Below are positions 42,000 through 50,560 of a DNA stretch of 64,000 bases, piece after piece. Source of the stretch: Actinoallomurus liliacearum (GTDB lineage: Bacteria; Actinomycetota; Actinomycetes; Streptosporangiales; Streptosporangiaceae); contig NZ_BAABHJ010000032.1 in NCBI RefSeq assembly GCF_039542035.1, forward strand, positions 1 to 64,000, given 5' to 3'. The stretch's first letter is position 1, and every line of letters begins with the position of its first letter. The position numbers and the translations under genes were made by a program. The notes below the pieces were generated by a model that made no database searches, was not told the DNA's origin, and saw nothing but the letters and a program-made list of their open reading frames with translations.

Positions 42000-42608
42000 C
42001 GGACCCCGCCGCCGCACCAGGGGCAGGTACACCTCGTCGACGATCTCGATGAGGACGTCGTCGGGTGCGGTCGGGACCCCGCGCACGACGAACTCGTTGC
42101 GCAGCAGGACGATGGCCACGGTGGCGACCCGTGGATGAAGGGCCTCGGGGGCCGCCTCACCGCGTGCGACCGCGCGTCCGAGGATGGTCAGCCAGGGGGC
42201 GGCGACGGCGTCACCGGACTGGTCCTGCAACTGCGCCAGGACCTCCGACGCTCCGCCCGCCGCGGCGAGCAGCTCCCGCAGGATCGCGCCGAGGGGGGAG
42301 CTCCAGTGGCGGTTCGCCCGGCGGAGGTACTCCAGGGCGTCGCCGCGCAGGCCACCGGTGTCGGGGGTGGCGGCCGTCGTGGTCAGTCGCCGGTAGGCGG
42401 CGATGCCGAGCGCGAGACGGTTCGGCCAGCGGCGGTAGATGGCGTTCTTGTTCGTGCCGGCCCGCGCGGCGACCTTGTCCATGGTCAACCCGGCGTATCC
42501 GGACTCGGTGAGCTCGTCCACCGCGGCGCCCAGGATCGCCTCTTCCAGTGCGGCGCCGCGCCGCCGCGTCCGCCCGGCGCCCGGCCGCGTCATCGGACTC
42601 TCCGTCAT
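41988..42608 (-). CDS. TetR-family transcriptional regulator
   Basis: A 206-residue TetR protein: DNA-binding helices ALEEAILGAAVDELTESGYAGLTMDKVAARAGTNKNAIYRRWPNRLALGIAAY at residues 18-67, then a TetR_C ligand domain. ATG 42608 overlaps the stop of the HxlR gene (ATGA), so the two regulators are cotranscribed. No promoter of its own is seen; targets may include the divergent quinone-reductase gene. Confidence 0.92.
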   Translation of the reverse strand: MTESPMTRPGAGRTRRRGAALEEAILGAAVDELTESGYAGLTMDKVAARAGTNKNAIYRRWPNRLALGIAAYRRLTTTAATPDTGGLRGDALEYLRRANRHWSSPLGAILRELLAAAGGASEVLAQLQDQSGDAVAAPWLTILGRAVARGEAAPEALHPRVATVAIVLLRNEFVVRGVPTAPDDVLIEIVDEVYLPLVRRRGPAAG

Positions 42609-43054
42609 GGCCCCTTCTCGTCGGCCTTCGCCTCGTCGTAGCGGGCCCGGGCCGCCGTGACCTCGGGCATGCTGGCCTCCAGCCACTCGATGACGCCCAG
42701 GAGTCGTTCGGCGGCCTGGCGGCCGAGCGGGGTGAGGCTGTACTCCACGCGCGGGGGGATGGTCGGCTCGGCCTTCCTGAGCACGAAGCCGTCGCGTTCG
42801 AGCGCCTGGAGGGTCTGCGCGAGCATCTTCTCGCTCACGCCGTCGACCCGGCGGCGCAGCGCGTTGAACCGGTACGTGCCCTCGCTCAACGCGCCGAGCG
42901 CGAGGATCCCCCAGCGCCCGGTGATGTGCCCGAGCGCCTCGCGGGAGGTGCACCGGCCGGCGAACACGTCGAAGACGACGTCGCCGTAGGCGTCGCGGAC
43001 CGCTTCGCCGTCGCAGGCCGGGGTCGGCGATCCGTTGGTCGCGCGGCTGTCCAT
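42605..43054 (-). CDS. HxlR-family regulator, QorR/YodB-like redox or quinone sensor
   Basis: A 149-residue HxlR (DUF24) protein with the family cysteine Cys35 at the head of the winged helix (RCTSREALGHITGRWGILALGALSEGTYRFNALRRRVDGVSEKMLAQTLQALERDGFVLRK). In YodB and QorR the same cysteine senses quinones, diamide or electrophiles. It diverges from a QorB-like reductase gene with 141 bp between starts, the arrangement known for ytfH/qorB and qorR/qor2. Start is ATG 43054 or 43087. Confidence 0.88.
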   Translation of the reverse strand: MDSRATNGSPTPACDGEAVRDAYGDVVFDVFAGRCTSREALGHITGRWGILALGALSEGTYRFNALRRRVDGVSEKMLAQTLQALERDGFVLRKAEPTIPPRVEYSLTPLGRQAAERLLGVIEWLEASMPEVTAARARYDEAKADEKGP

Positions 43055-43087
43055 GGCGTCAGCATACTTCTCCACCGCACTACCCAT

Positions 43088-43195
43088 TGATCATGTACTC
43101 ACTCTTAGATTGCACTGTAGAAAAGTTAGTACTACGGTCAGCGTGTGCTCACCTCGGGGCGCTGCCGCCGAGGCCGTTCGAAGCTGGAGACTCTT
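43088..43195. promoter_or_regulatory. Divergent promoter/operator region of the HxlR and QorB-like genes
   Basis: This A/T-richer stretch contains GTACT (43095-43099) inversely repeated as AGTAC (43128-43132) and the 8-bp palindrome TAGTACTA (43127-43134). It is the obvious binding zone for the HxlR protein; which repeat is the true operator cannot be decided by eye. Confidence 0.45.
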
Positions 43196-44050
43196 ATGAT
43201 CATCGTTACCGGCGCCACCGGCCAGCTCGGCCGTCTGGTGATCGACGGGCTGCTGGAGAAGGTGCCCGCGGACCAGGTGGTGGCCGCCGTGCGCAGCCCG
43301 GAGAAGGCCGCCGACCTCGCCGCGCGCGGCGTGCAGGTCCGCGAGGCCGACTACGACCGTCCCGAGACGCTGCGCCCGGCGTTCGAGGGCGGGACCCGGC
43401 TCCTGCTCATCTCCGGCAGCGAGGTCGGGCGGCGCGTTCCGCAGCACGCCGCGGCGATCCAGGCGGCCCAGGGCGCCGGCATCCCGCACGTCGTCTACAC
43501 CAGCGCACCGCACGCGGACACGTCGGTCCTCGGGCTGGCCGCCGAGCACAAGGCGACCGAGGAGATCATCCGTGAGACGGGACTGACGTACACGCTCCTG
43601 CGCAACAACTGGTACAGCGAGATGTACGTTCCGGCGATCGTCCACGCCGCCGAGACCGGCGCCGTCATCGGCGGCGCCGGCGACGGCCGGATCGGCAGCG
43701 CCACCCGCGCGGACTACGCGGCGGCGGCGGTCGCCGTGCTGACGGGGACGGGTCACGACAACCGGATCTACGAACTCGCCGGGGACGTCGCGTGGACCCT
43801 CGGCGACCTCGCCGGGGAGATCTCCCGGGCGTCCGGCAAGGAGATCGTGTACCGGAACGTGTCCGGGGAGGAGCACCGCGCGGCCCTGGTCGCGGGGGGC
43901 GTGCCCGACGCGTTCGCCGACGTGCTCGTCGACGTCGACCGCGGCATCGCGGCCGGGGCGCTGGCCGACACGCCGGGCGACCTGAAGGCGCTCATCGGCC
44001 GGCCGACCACCCCGATCGCCGACACCGTCGCGGCGGCGCTCGCCGGCTGA
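43196..44050 (+). CDS. NmrA-like NAD(P)H:quinone oxidoreductase, QorB type
   Basis: A 284-residue atypical SDR with the N-terminal nucleotide loop VTGATGQLG (residues 4-12), the YTSAPHADTS segment, RNNWYSEMY and GAGDGRIGSATRADYAAAAV, matching the QorB/YtfG group that reduces quinones with NADPH. GGAGA stands 5-6 bases before ATG 43196. The divergent HxlR regulator supports a quinone/electrophile detoxification role. Confidence 0.9.
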   Translation: MIIVTGATGQLGRLVIDGLLEKVPADQVVAAVRSPEKAADLAARGVQVREADYDRPETLRPAFEGGTRLLLISGSEVGRRVPQHAAAIQAAQGAGIPHVVYTSAPHADTSVLGLAAEHKATEEIIRETGLTYTLLRNNWYSEMYVPAIVHAAETGAVIGGAGDGRIGSATRADYAAAAVAVLTGTGHDNRIYELAGDVAWTLGDLAGEISRASGKEIVYRNVSGEEHRAALVAGGVPDAFADVLVDVDRGIAAGALADTPGDLKALIGRPTTPIADTVAAALAG

Positions 44051-44110
44051 GGTCCCGGCGCTCCGCCGCTCGAACCGTCTCGTCACCCGCGGCGTTCCGG
44101 ACCCCGGCCC

Positions 44111-44150
44111 CCGGGTGGCCCGCCGCCGCGCGCGGCGGCGGGCCACCCGG
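44111..44150. terminator. 40-bp perfect palindrome between convergent genes
   Basis: The arm CCGGGTGGCCCGCCGCCGCG (44111-44130) is followed directly by its exact reverse complement (44131-44150). As RNA it folds to an 18-bp stem with a 4-base loop and could terminate both the QorB-like gene and the cellulase gene. Confidence 0.85.
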
Positions 44151-44234
44151 ACCCGGAGTGGCGGGGCTCCGGGCGCGCGGGCCGGCTCCTGCCGACCGGC
44201 CACCGGCCCGCGCGGGTCTGGGACGCGTCCCGCC

Positions 44235-45707
44235 TCAGTTGGTGGCCACCAGGTGGTCCCGGAGGCCGACGCCGTACGACGTGGGCGTGCCGTCGTACGA
44301 GCTGATCAGCGACGGGCCGCTGCTGCAGTCCCAGGTGTTCCACGTCCACCCCAGGTAGCCGACGGCGTGCGAGTCGGCCCAGTTCATCACGGTGTCGACG
44401 AAGCCGTGCGAGCAGTCGTTCTCGCCGATCTCGCTGAGCGTCAGCGGCACCTGCGCCGCGACCGGCCCGAGCTGGCTGTCGTAGCAGGACGTGCTCGAGC
44501 AGGTGTTGAAGTTGTAGATGTGCGCGAACGCCGCCAGGTTGTTCTTCGGGTCGGTCGGCCGGTACTGCAGCCACTGCGTGAGGTCGTTGGAGTACGCCAG
44601 CCCGCCGACGAGGATCACGTTGCCGGCGCCGGTCGCCCGTACGGCGTTCACGAGACTCTGGAAGCCGGCCACCTGGTAGGGGATGCCGGAGCAGGTCCCG
44701 CCGTCCCGCCAGCAGGTCCAGCCGGAGGTCTCACTGCCGGTCGCGCGCTCCGGGTACGGCTCGTTGAACAGGTCGAAGACCACCGCGTCGTCGCCCTTGA
44801 AGGCGTTCGCGACACCCGTCCAGAACGACGGCGCGTACTGGGCGTCCGGCATCGGCTTCTGGCAGGTGGCGTGGACGTCCGAGCAGCCGGACGAGGGACC
44901 GGTGTAGGTGCCGTAGTTCCAGTGCATCTCGAGGATCGGGGTCATGCCGTGCGCCTCGAGCCGCGACACGAAGGACTTCACCTCGGCCTGGTACGCCGTG
45001 CCGCCGTACCGCGAGTCGATGTTGCTCAGGCCGAGCCAGCACTCCTCGTTCAGCGGGACCCGGACCGCCGTGATCTTCCACGCGGCCATGGCGTTGATCG
45101 ACGCGTCGTCGACCGGGCCGTCCCAGATGCCCCGGCCCTGGACGCACATGAACTCGCCGCCGGAGCGGTTCGCCCCGCGAAGGCGTACGGTCGTGCCGCT
45201 CGCGGTGACGAGCTTGTTCCCCGAGACGTGCAGCGCGGGCGCGGGTCCGGTCGTCCCGCCACCGCCACCGCCTCCACCGCCGCCTCCGCCGCCGGAGCCC
45301 GAGCCGGTGCACACGGTGCCGTTGATCGAGAAGGACGTCGGATCGGTGTTCGTGCCGGTGTAGGTGAAGTTGGCGCCGATCTGGGCGCTGGCGCCGCTCG
45401 CCAGCGTACCGTTCCAGCTCGCGCTGGTGACCGTGATGTTCTTACCGCTCTGGGACCACGTGCCGCTCCAGCCCTGGGTCAGCTTCTGGTCGCCGGTGTA
45501 GGCGTAGGTCAGTGTCCATCCGTTCAGCGGATCGCCGAGGTTCTTCAGCGTGATGGTGGCGCTGAAGCCCGACCCCCAGTCGTTCTTCGCGTAGCCGACG
45601 TCGCAGGCCACGGCGGCGTGCGCGGTGCCGGCGCCGGTGACGAGGCCGACCCCGCAGACGCTGAGCAGGAAGGCCACGAGAAACGGGATCACGCGTCGAG
45701 GTCGCAT
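44235..45707 (-). CDS. Secreted GH5 cellulase with N-terminal CBM2
   Basis: A 490-residue secreted endoglucanase. Signal peptide MRPRRVIPFLVAFLLSVCGVGLVTGAGTAHA; CBM2 cellulose-binding domain (CDVGYAKNDWGSGFSATITLKNLGDPLNGWTLTYAY ... VTSASWNGTLASGASAQIGANFTYTG); a poly-Gly linker; then a GH5 barrel with VRLRGANRSGGEF, VPLNEECWLG, acid/base Glu in DLFNEPYP and nucleophile Glu in LSEIGEND. ATG 45707 is chosen since GGAG lies 6 bases upstream. A perfect CebR-type operator lies 33 bp before the start, so induction by cellobiose/cello-oligosaccharides is expected. Confidence 0.93.
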   Translation of the reverse strand: MRPRRVIPFLVAFLLSVCGVGLVTGAGTAHAAVACDVGYAKNDWGSGFSATITLKNLGDPLNGWTLTYAYTGDQKLTQGWSGTWSQSGKNITVTSASWNGTLASGASAQIGANFTYTGTNTDPTSFSINGTVCTGSGSGGGGGGGGGGGGGTTGPAPALHVSGNKLVTASGTTVRLRGANRSGGEFMCVQGRGIWDGPVDDASINAMAAWKITAVRVPLNEECWLGLSNIDSRYGGTAYQAEVKSFVSRLEAHGMTPILEMHWNYGTYTGPSSGCSDVHATCQKPMPDAQYAPSFWTGVANAFKGDDAVVFDLFNEPYPERATGSETSGWTCWRDGGTCSGIPYQVAGFQSLVNAVRATGAGNVILVGGLAYSNDLTQWLQYRPTDPKNNLAAFAHIYNFNTCSSTSCYDSQLGPVAAQVPLTLSEIGENDCSHGFVDTVMNWADSHAVGYLGWTWNTWDCSSGPSLISSYDGTPTSYGVGLRDHLVATN

Positions 45708-45739
45708 TGACGGCTCCATGGCGGGTTGCGGGAGAGATG

Positions 45740-45753
45740 TGGGAGCGCTCCCA
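45740..45753. promoter_or_regulatory. CebR-type operator
   Basis: TGGGAGCGCTCCCA is a perfect 14-bp palindrome identical to the known Streptomyces CebR (LacI family) binding site that represses cellulolytic genes until cellobiose or cellotriose binds. It sits 33-46 bp upstream of the GH5 start. No cebR gene lies in the window. Confidence 0.88.
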
Positions 45754-46038
45754 AGCTGACCGAAGGTAACCCTGGGGACCGAAGCCGGGAAAGACCCTTT
45801 CATCGCCGTTCACACCGGAGACCTCGCAGAACCGGCCCCTGGGCCGCTCGCCTCCCGCGGGTACGCTGACAGGACACGCGGCGACACTCCGGGCCCGGCG
45901 CCCGCCGTCGCCCCGACTCGAGGAGCGCGACGGCGCGGACCCCGGCAGGGGCGCGCGACGGGAGTCGCGCGTCACACATCCGCCGGGACCACCCGGTCCG
46001 GGATCCGCGCGACCGGGCGCTGGCCGTTTCCGGCCATC

Positions 46039-46075
46039 GTTAATGTGATTAACAAATAATGTTAATGTGGTTAAC
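46039..46075. promoter_or_regulatory. Twin operator before the GH2 gene
   Basis: GTTAATGTGATTAAC (46039-46053) and GTTAATGTGGTTAAC (46061-46075) differ by one base, are each an inverted repeat GTTAA-N5-TTAAC, and are 22 bp apart centre to centre, two helical turns. They lie 55-91 bp before the GH2 start in the most A/T-rich part of the window. The regulator is not in the window. Confidence 0.7.
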
Positions 46076-46129
46076 GATCATCGCAGGAGATCCCTGCCGG
46101 ATGCGATCCGACGATCTTCAGGAGGCGCC

Positions 46130-49003
46130 GTGACCAGGTTGAGGTCACATCCGATCATCCTGGCGGCATGCGCCGTGCTCGCCCTGGCCGCGCCCGCGTC
46201 GGCGGCCGCCCGCCCCTCCTCCCCCGCAGGCGGCGCGACGAACCGGGCCGGCGCGCTCGCCGTCGCGCCCTCTCCACCGCCCGGCACCGCCTCGGTCACG
46301 ACCTCGGCCACCCCTTCCTCCGCCGCCGACCTGAGCTCCGGCTGGAAGATCCAGTCCTCGGCCGTCGCGGGCGGGTCGGGCGCGACGATCTCCCGCCCCG
46401 ACTACGCGACCACGGGCTGGCTGGCGATCAGCCGCCCGGAGACGCTGATGGCGGGGCTGCTGGAGAACGGGCGCTACCCGAACATCTTCTTCTCCGACAA
46501 CCTGGCCAAGGTCCCCACCGACCAGTTCAACGCGAACTGGTGGTACCGCACGCAGCTCACCGTCCACCCGCGGCGTGACGGCCGCACCGTCCTGATCATG
46601 AACGGGGTGCTCGGCACCGCGGACCTGTGGGTGAACGGCACCAAGGTCGCCGACCGGTCGCAGCTCCAGGGCGCGTACTCCCGGTTCGAGTACGACATCA
46701 CGCCGTACGTCCGGGACGGCCAGAACGCCATCGCGCTCGACGTCGCCAAGAACGACCCGAAGACGTACCTGACCGACAGCCTGCTCGACTGGAACCCGCC
46801 GGCGCCGGACCGCAACACCGGTCTGCGCTTCGCGCCCCAGCTCGCCCAGGCCGGCCCGGTCGCGCTGCGCAACGTGCACGTCGTCCAGCACAACGCCGCG
46901 AACCTCGGCAGCTCGGACCTCACCGTCAGAGCCGACCTGCGCAACGACACGGACGCCGAGCAGAAGGCGCGGCTGGACGCCACGATCACCCGGAGCGGAA
47001 CGCGGATCGCCGTGTCGGCGAACACGAGCGTCCCCGCCAAGTCGACCCGGACGGTGACGCTGACGCCGGCGGACCACCGGGCGCTGCACCTGGCGCACCC
47101 CGCCGTCTGGTGGCCGTACCAGCTCGGCGCGCAGCCGCTCTACCACCTGACCGTGAGCGCGAACGCCGGCGGCCGGGTCTCCGACCGCACCGACGAGGAC
47201 TTCGGCATCCGTACCGTCACCTCGTACCTGACGCCGGTCAAGCCGGGCACCCACACCACGCACGGCGGGCGGCAGTTCGTGATCAACGGCGTCCCGCTGG
47301 TGATCCGCGGCGGCGGGTGGTCGCCGGACATGTTCATGCGCTACTCGCCGCAGAACATCCGCGACCAGCTCGCCTACGTCAAGAACCTGGGACTGAACAC
47401 CCTGCGGTTCGAGGGGAACCTGCCGCCCGACGACATGTTCGCCCAGCTGGACCGGGCCGGCATCCTGGCCATGCCCGGCTGGCAGTGCTGTGACCGGTGG
47501 GAGGATCCGTCCTCCAAGTGGCCGGACGCCCTCAAGGCGAACGCCGGCGTCCAGGCGACCCACGTGGCGCAGTGGCTGCGCGACCACCCGAGCGTCTTCA
47601 CCTTCTACCAGGGCAGTGACGAGGCGCCCGACGCGGTCAAGGAGGCCATCTACCTGAAGGCGTTCGCGGCGGCCGACTGGCCGACGCCGCAGGTCGCCGC
47701 CGCGGAGTACAAGTCGTCGCCGCAGCTCGGACCGTCCGGTTCCAAGGAGGGCCCGTACAACTACGTCCCGCCGGGCTACTGGTGGGCGAACGGGCCGGAG
47801 ACGGTCGATCCCCGCGACCCGACCTTCACCAACCAGGGGAGCGCCTGGGCGTACGGCACGGAGACGAGCGCCGGCAACACGGTGCCGACCCAGGACTCCC
47901 TCAACCGGTTCCTGACGCCGGAGGAGCAGAAGAAGATCTGGGACCTGAGCACGACGAACGGGCCGGGGACCGGGCCGGACCTGTTCCACGTGTACCCGAA
48001 GTTCAACAGCTACACGAAGACCGCCCGGATGGGGCAGTACAACACCCCGCTGTGGAACCGCTACGGCCACTGGTCCGACATGGCGTCCTACCAGCGGATC
48101 GCGCAGATGGGCGGGTACGAGGTCACCCGCGCGCAGTTCGAGGCGTACCTCGGCCATTCCAAGGATCCGGCCAATCCCAGCACCGGCGTCATCTACTGGA
48201 TGCTGAACAAGGCCTGGCCGTCATTGCACTGGAATCTCTACAATTACGACCTCGACCAGCCCGGCGTGTACTTCGGCGCGCAGAAGGCCGGCGAGCCCGT
48301 CCACGTGATGTACGACTACGCCGACGGCTCGATCAGGGTCGCCAACCTGACGAACGCCCGGCAGTCCGGCCTGACCGCCACCGCGCGGTTCATCGACCTG
48401 AACGGCACGGTCAAGGCGACGGCCCGGCAGGCGGTGCCCGCGCTGGCGAGCCAGGACGTACGGACCGTGCTGACGCCGAAGGTGCCGGCGGGCATCTCCC
48501 GCACGTACTTCCTGGAGCTGACGCTGACGCGTCCGGGCGCGACGGTGAGCCGTAACGTCTACTGGCTCTCCACGAAGACGGACGAGGTCGACTGGCCCAA
48601 GTCGCTCGGCCAGGGCAGCGGCGCGGTCTTCAAGTCCGACGGTTACGCCGACCTCACGGGTCTGCAGAGCCTGCCCGCCGCGAACGTCAAGGTGTCCGCG
48701 TCGACGCGCCGGAACGGCGGGGAGGCGACCACCACGGTGACCATCCGCAACGTGGGTTCCAAGCCGGTGCCCGCGGTGTTCACCCGCGCCGACGTGCGCC
48801 GGGGCACCTCGGACGGCCGCGCGCTGGGCGGCGACGACCAGGTCCTGCCGATCGAGTGGAGCGACAACGCCGTCACGCTCTGGCCGGGGCAGAGTCAGAC
48901 GCTGACCGGACGCTACCGCGTCGCGGACCTACGGGGCGCGGCGCCGGTGGTCGGGATCACCGGCTGGAACCTCGCCGGTCTCACCGTCCCCGCACGCGGC
49001 TGA
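46130..49003 (+). CDS. Secreted GH2 exo-beta-D-glucosaminidase, CsxA-like
   Basis: A 957-residue exported protein with signal peptide (RLRSHPIILAACAVLALAAPASAAA) and GH2 layout: sugar-binding jelly roll (WWYRTQLTV..., ADLWVNGTKVADRSQLQGAYSRFEYDITPYVRDGQN), Ig-like domain, TIM barrel (FVINGVPLVIRGGGWSPDMFMRYSP, YQGSDEAPD, YGTETSAGN), and further beta domains. Asp497 in GSDEAPD and Glu578 in GTETS are candidate acid and nucleophile by analogy with Amycolatopsis CsxA (1032 residues); unlike CsxA no C-terminal CBM35 is evident. It should release glucosamine from chitosan ends. GTG 46130 has GGAGG upstream. Confidence 0.85.
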   Translation: MTRLRSHPIILAACAVLALAAPASAAARPSSPAGGATNRAGALAVAPSPPPGTASVTTSATPSSAADLSSGWKIQSSAVAGGSGATISRPDYATTGWLAISRPETLMAGLLENGRYPNIFFSDNLAKVPTDQFNANWWYRTQLTVHPRRDGRTVLIMNGVLGTADLWVNGTKVADRSQLQGAYSRFEYDITPYVRDGQNAIALDVAKNDPKTYLTDSLLDWNPPAPDRNTGLRFAPQLAQAGPVALRNVHVVQHNAANLGSSDLTVRADLRNDTDAEQKARLDATITRSGTRIAVSANTSVPAKSTRTVTLTPADHRALHLAHPAVWWPYQLGAQPLYHLTVSANAGGRVSDRTDEDFGIRTVTSYLTPVKPGTHTTHGGRQFVINGVPLVIRGGGWSPDMFMRYSPQNIRDQLAYVKNLGLNTLRFEGNLPPDDMFAQLDRAGILAMPGWQCCDRWEDPSSKWPDALKANAGVQATHVAQWLRDHPSVFTFYQGSDEAPDAVKEAIYLKAFAAADWPTPQVAAAEYKSSPQLGPSGSKEGPYNYVPPGYWWANGPETVDPRDPTFTNQGSAWAYGTETSAGNTVPTQDSLNRFLTPEEQKKIWDLSTTNGPGTGPDLFHVYPKFNSYTKTARMGQYNTPLWNRYGHWSDMASYQRIAQMGGYEVTRAQFEAYLGHSKDPANPSTGVIYWMLNKAWPSLHWNLYNYDLDQPGVYFGAQKAGEPVHVMYDYADGSIRVANLTNARQSGLTATARFIDLNGTVKATARQAVPALASQDVRTVLTPKVPAGISRTYFLELTLTRPGATVSRNVYWLSTKTDEVDWPKSLGQGSGAVFKSDGYADLTGLQSLPAANVKVSASTRRNGGEATTTVTIRNVGSKPVPAVFTRADVRRGTSDGRALGGDDQVLPIEWSDNAVTLWPGQSQTLTGRYRVADLRGAAPVVGITGWNLAGLTVPARG

Positions 49004-49345
49004 CCCTCTTCGCTCCTTATTTCACACGACCGGAATCATGACCGGATCCGGACAATGGACACCGCCCGGCGGCGCGTGTTCGGCGGAAAGACGGCCTCGA
49101 AGGTCGTCCGCCCGGCCGAATCGCGCCCCGGGCGCTCCTTCGCGTCCCCTTCGGGAAATGGCCCGATGGCCGCCGATCCGCGCGATCGGCGGCACCGCGT
49201 AACTGTCCGATCCCGCTCCGCTCATAATGACGGTGCGCGTGACGACTTTTCACTTTTCGGCACTTTAAATGTCCGTACCGCCCTACACTCCTCTCGCAAT
49301 CCGGTCTCGATCACCATGCGATCGGCCCTCTGGAGAGGCAGGTCG
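49004..49345. other. Intergenic region before the electron-transfer cluster
   Basis: No gene seen; the long frame running through it has no protein character before 49346. An A/T-rich patch with TTTAAATG and TACACT (49284-49289) may be the promoter of the following three genes. No known riboswitch fold was recognised. Confidence 0.35.
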
Positions 49346-50560
49346 ATGCCGAGGACGCGCCACAGGCAAGGACGGCTCGGCCCCCCACGGCGCCGGAGGC
49401 TGACGGCGTCGCTGGGCGACAGGATCTCCGCGCTGGGCGGAGTGGTCGTCATCGCGGTGGGTCTCGCACTGGCCGCCATCGTCGAGCAGGCCGTCATGCC
49501 GCCGGCCGCCCGGCACGCGGTCGCCGACCGCCGCCCCGTGCACGTCAGGCACTCGCGCACGCCGCGTCCGGCCCCGTCCCGATCCTCGCCGTCGCGGGCT
49601 CCGGTGAGCCCGGCCGTCCAGCTCAGCCGGAAGGTCGAGACGGTCGTCCTCGCCGAGCGCAGCCGCGTGGCCCGGCGGGACTACGGGGTCGGGGCGCTGC
49701 CGACCCCCATCGTGCGGCTGACCAGGATGGACCGCGCGCGCACCTGGGCGTTCGGCACCGAGACGATCCCGCCGCCGCGCGGGATGACGGTCATGCCGGA
49801 GTCCTCGCTCTACGTCGCGCAGCGCACCCGCGCCGGCTGGCAGGTGGCCCTGGCCGGCACCCCGCAGTTCACCACGCTCCTGCGGAAGGCGCCCGCCGCG
49901 GTCGTTCCGGCCGGTGAACGACCGGTGCTCGAGCGGTTCAGCGCCGCGGCCGACCCGCCGCTGGACACCGGCCTGATGCTCCCCTGGGGAGTCGGCCAGT
50001 CCTGGACCCTCCTGGCCACGGACGACGGCGTGTCGGGCTTCGACGGCGGTGACGGGCGGGTCCTCGCCCCGGGCGACGGCCGGATCTACCGGCTCTGCTC
50101 CTCCGCGGCCGGCCACGGGCTCGTGCTCCTCATCCACCCGAACGGCCTGGCCACCGAGTACTACCAGATGTCCGACGTGACGAAGGTCCGCGACGGCGAC
50201 CTCGTGAAGCGCGGCGACTACCTCGGCCGAACCGGTACGGAACAGCCGTGCGGAGGCGGGGAGGCGCCGCAGCGGATGGTGCGGTTCGCGGTCACCGACG
50301 CGACCGGCACGATGCGGCTCGACCACTTCCAACTGGGCGGCTGGACACTGCGCGAGACGGCGGCGGCGACGTTCGCCGAGCGCGCCGGCGTCCGCGTCGA
50401 CGCCGGCAACCCGCTGCTGAACTTCGGGGCCACGCCCCCGTCTCCCGCCCCCGCGCCGTCCGGGAGCCCCTCCCCCGGCCGTACGCCCAAGTCGGGCCCG
50501 CCGAGCGTGCGCGTTCCCGACGTCCCTCTGCCCGGCGGGAGTCCCGGTGCCGTCGTCTGA
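49346..50560 (+). CDS. Membrane-anchored M23-like protein lacking zinc ligands
   Basis: A 404-residue protein: one membrane helix near residues 35-55 (LGGVVVIAVGLALAAIVEQAVM), a Pro/Arg/Ser-rich stretch, a central domain, then a LytM/M23-like beta fold (GRVLAPGDGRIYRLCSSAAGHGLVLLIHPNGLATEYYQMSDVTKVRDGDLVKRGDYLGRTGTEQPCGGGEAPQRMVRFAV). The M23 catalytic residues are replaced (YYQMS for YAHLS, QRMVRFAV for PHLHFEV), so it is probably a non-catalytic wall or protein-binding domain. A disordered Pro/Ser/Gly tail follows. It overlaps the next gene by 14 nt. ATG 49346 has GGAGAGG upstream. Confidence 0.72.
   Translation: MPRTRHRQGRLGPPRRRRLTASLGDRISALGGVVVIAVGLALAAIVEQAVMPPAARHAVADRRPVHVRHSRTPRPAPSRSSPSRAPVSPAVQLSRKVETVVLAERSRVARRDYGVGALPTPIVRLTRMDRARTWAFGTETIPPPRGMTVMPESSLYVAQRTRAGWQVALAGTPQFTTLLRKAPAAVVPAGERPVLERFSAAADPPLDTGLMLPWGVGQSWTLLATDDGVSGFDGGDGRVLAPGDGRIYRLCSSAAGHGLVLLIHPNGLATEYYQMSDVTKVRDGDLVKRGDYLGRTGTEQPCGGGEAPQRMVRFAVTDATGTMRLDHFQLGGWTLRETAAATFAERAGVRVDAGNPLLNFGATPPSPAPAPSGSPSPGRTPKSGPPSVRVPDVPLPGGSPGAVV

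Noticed and set aside
49004..49345. c-di-AMP riboswitch upstream of an M23-like gene
   Set aside because: Such riboswitches often precede wall-hydrolase genes in actinomycetes, but the conserved segments were not found here.
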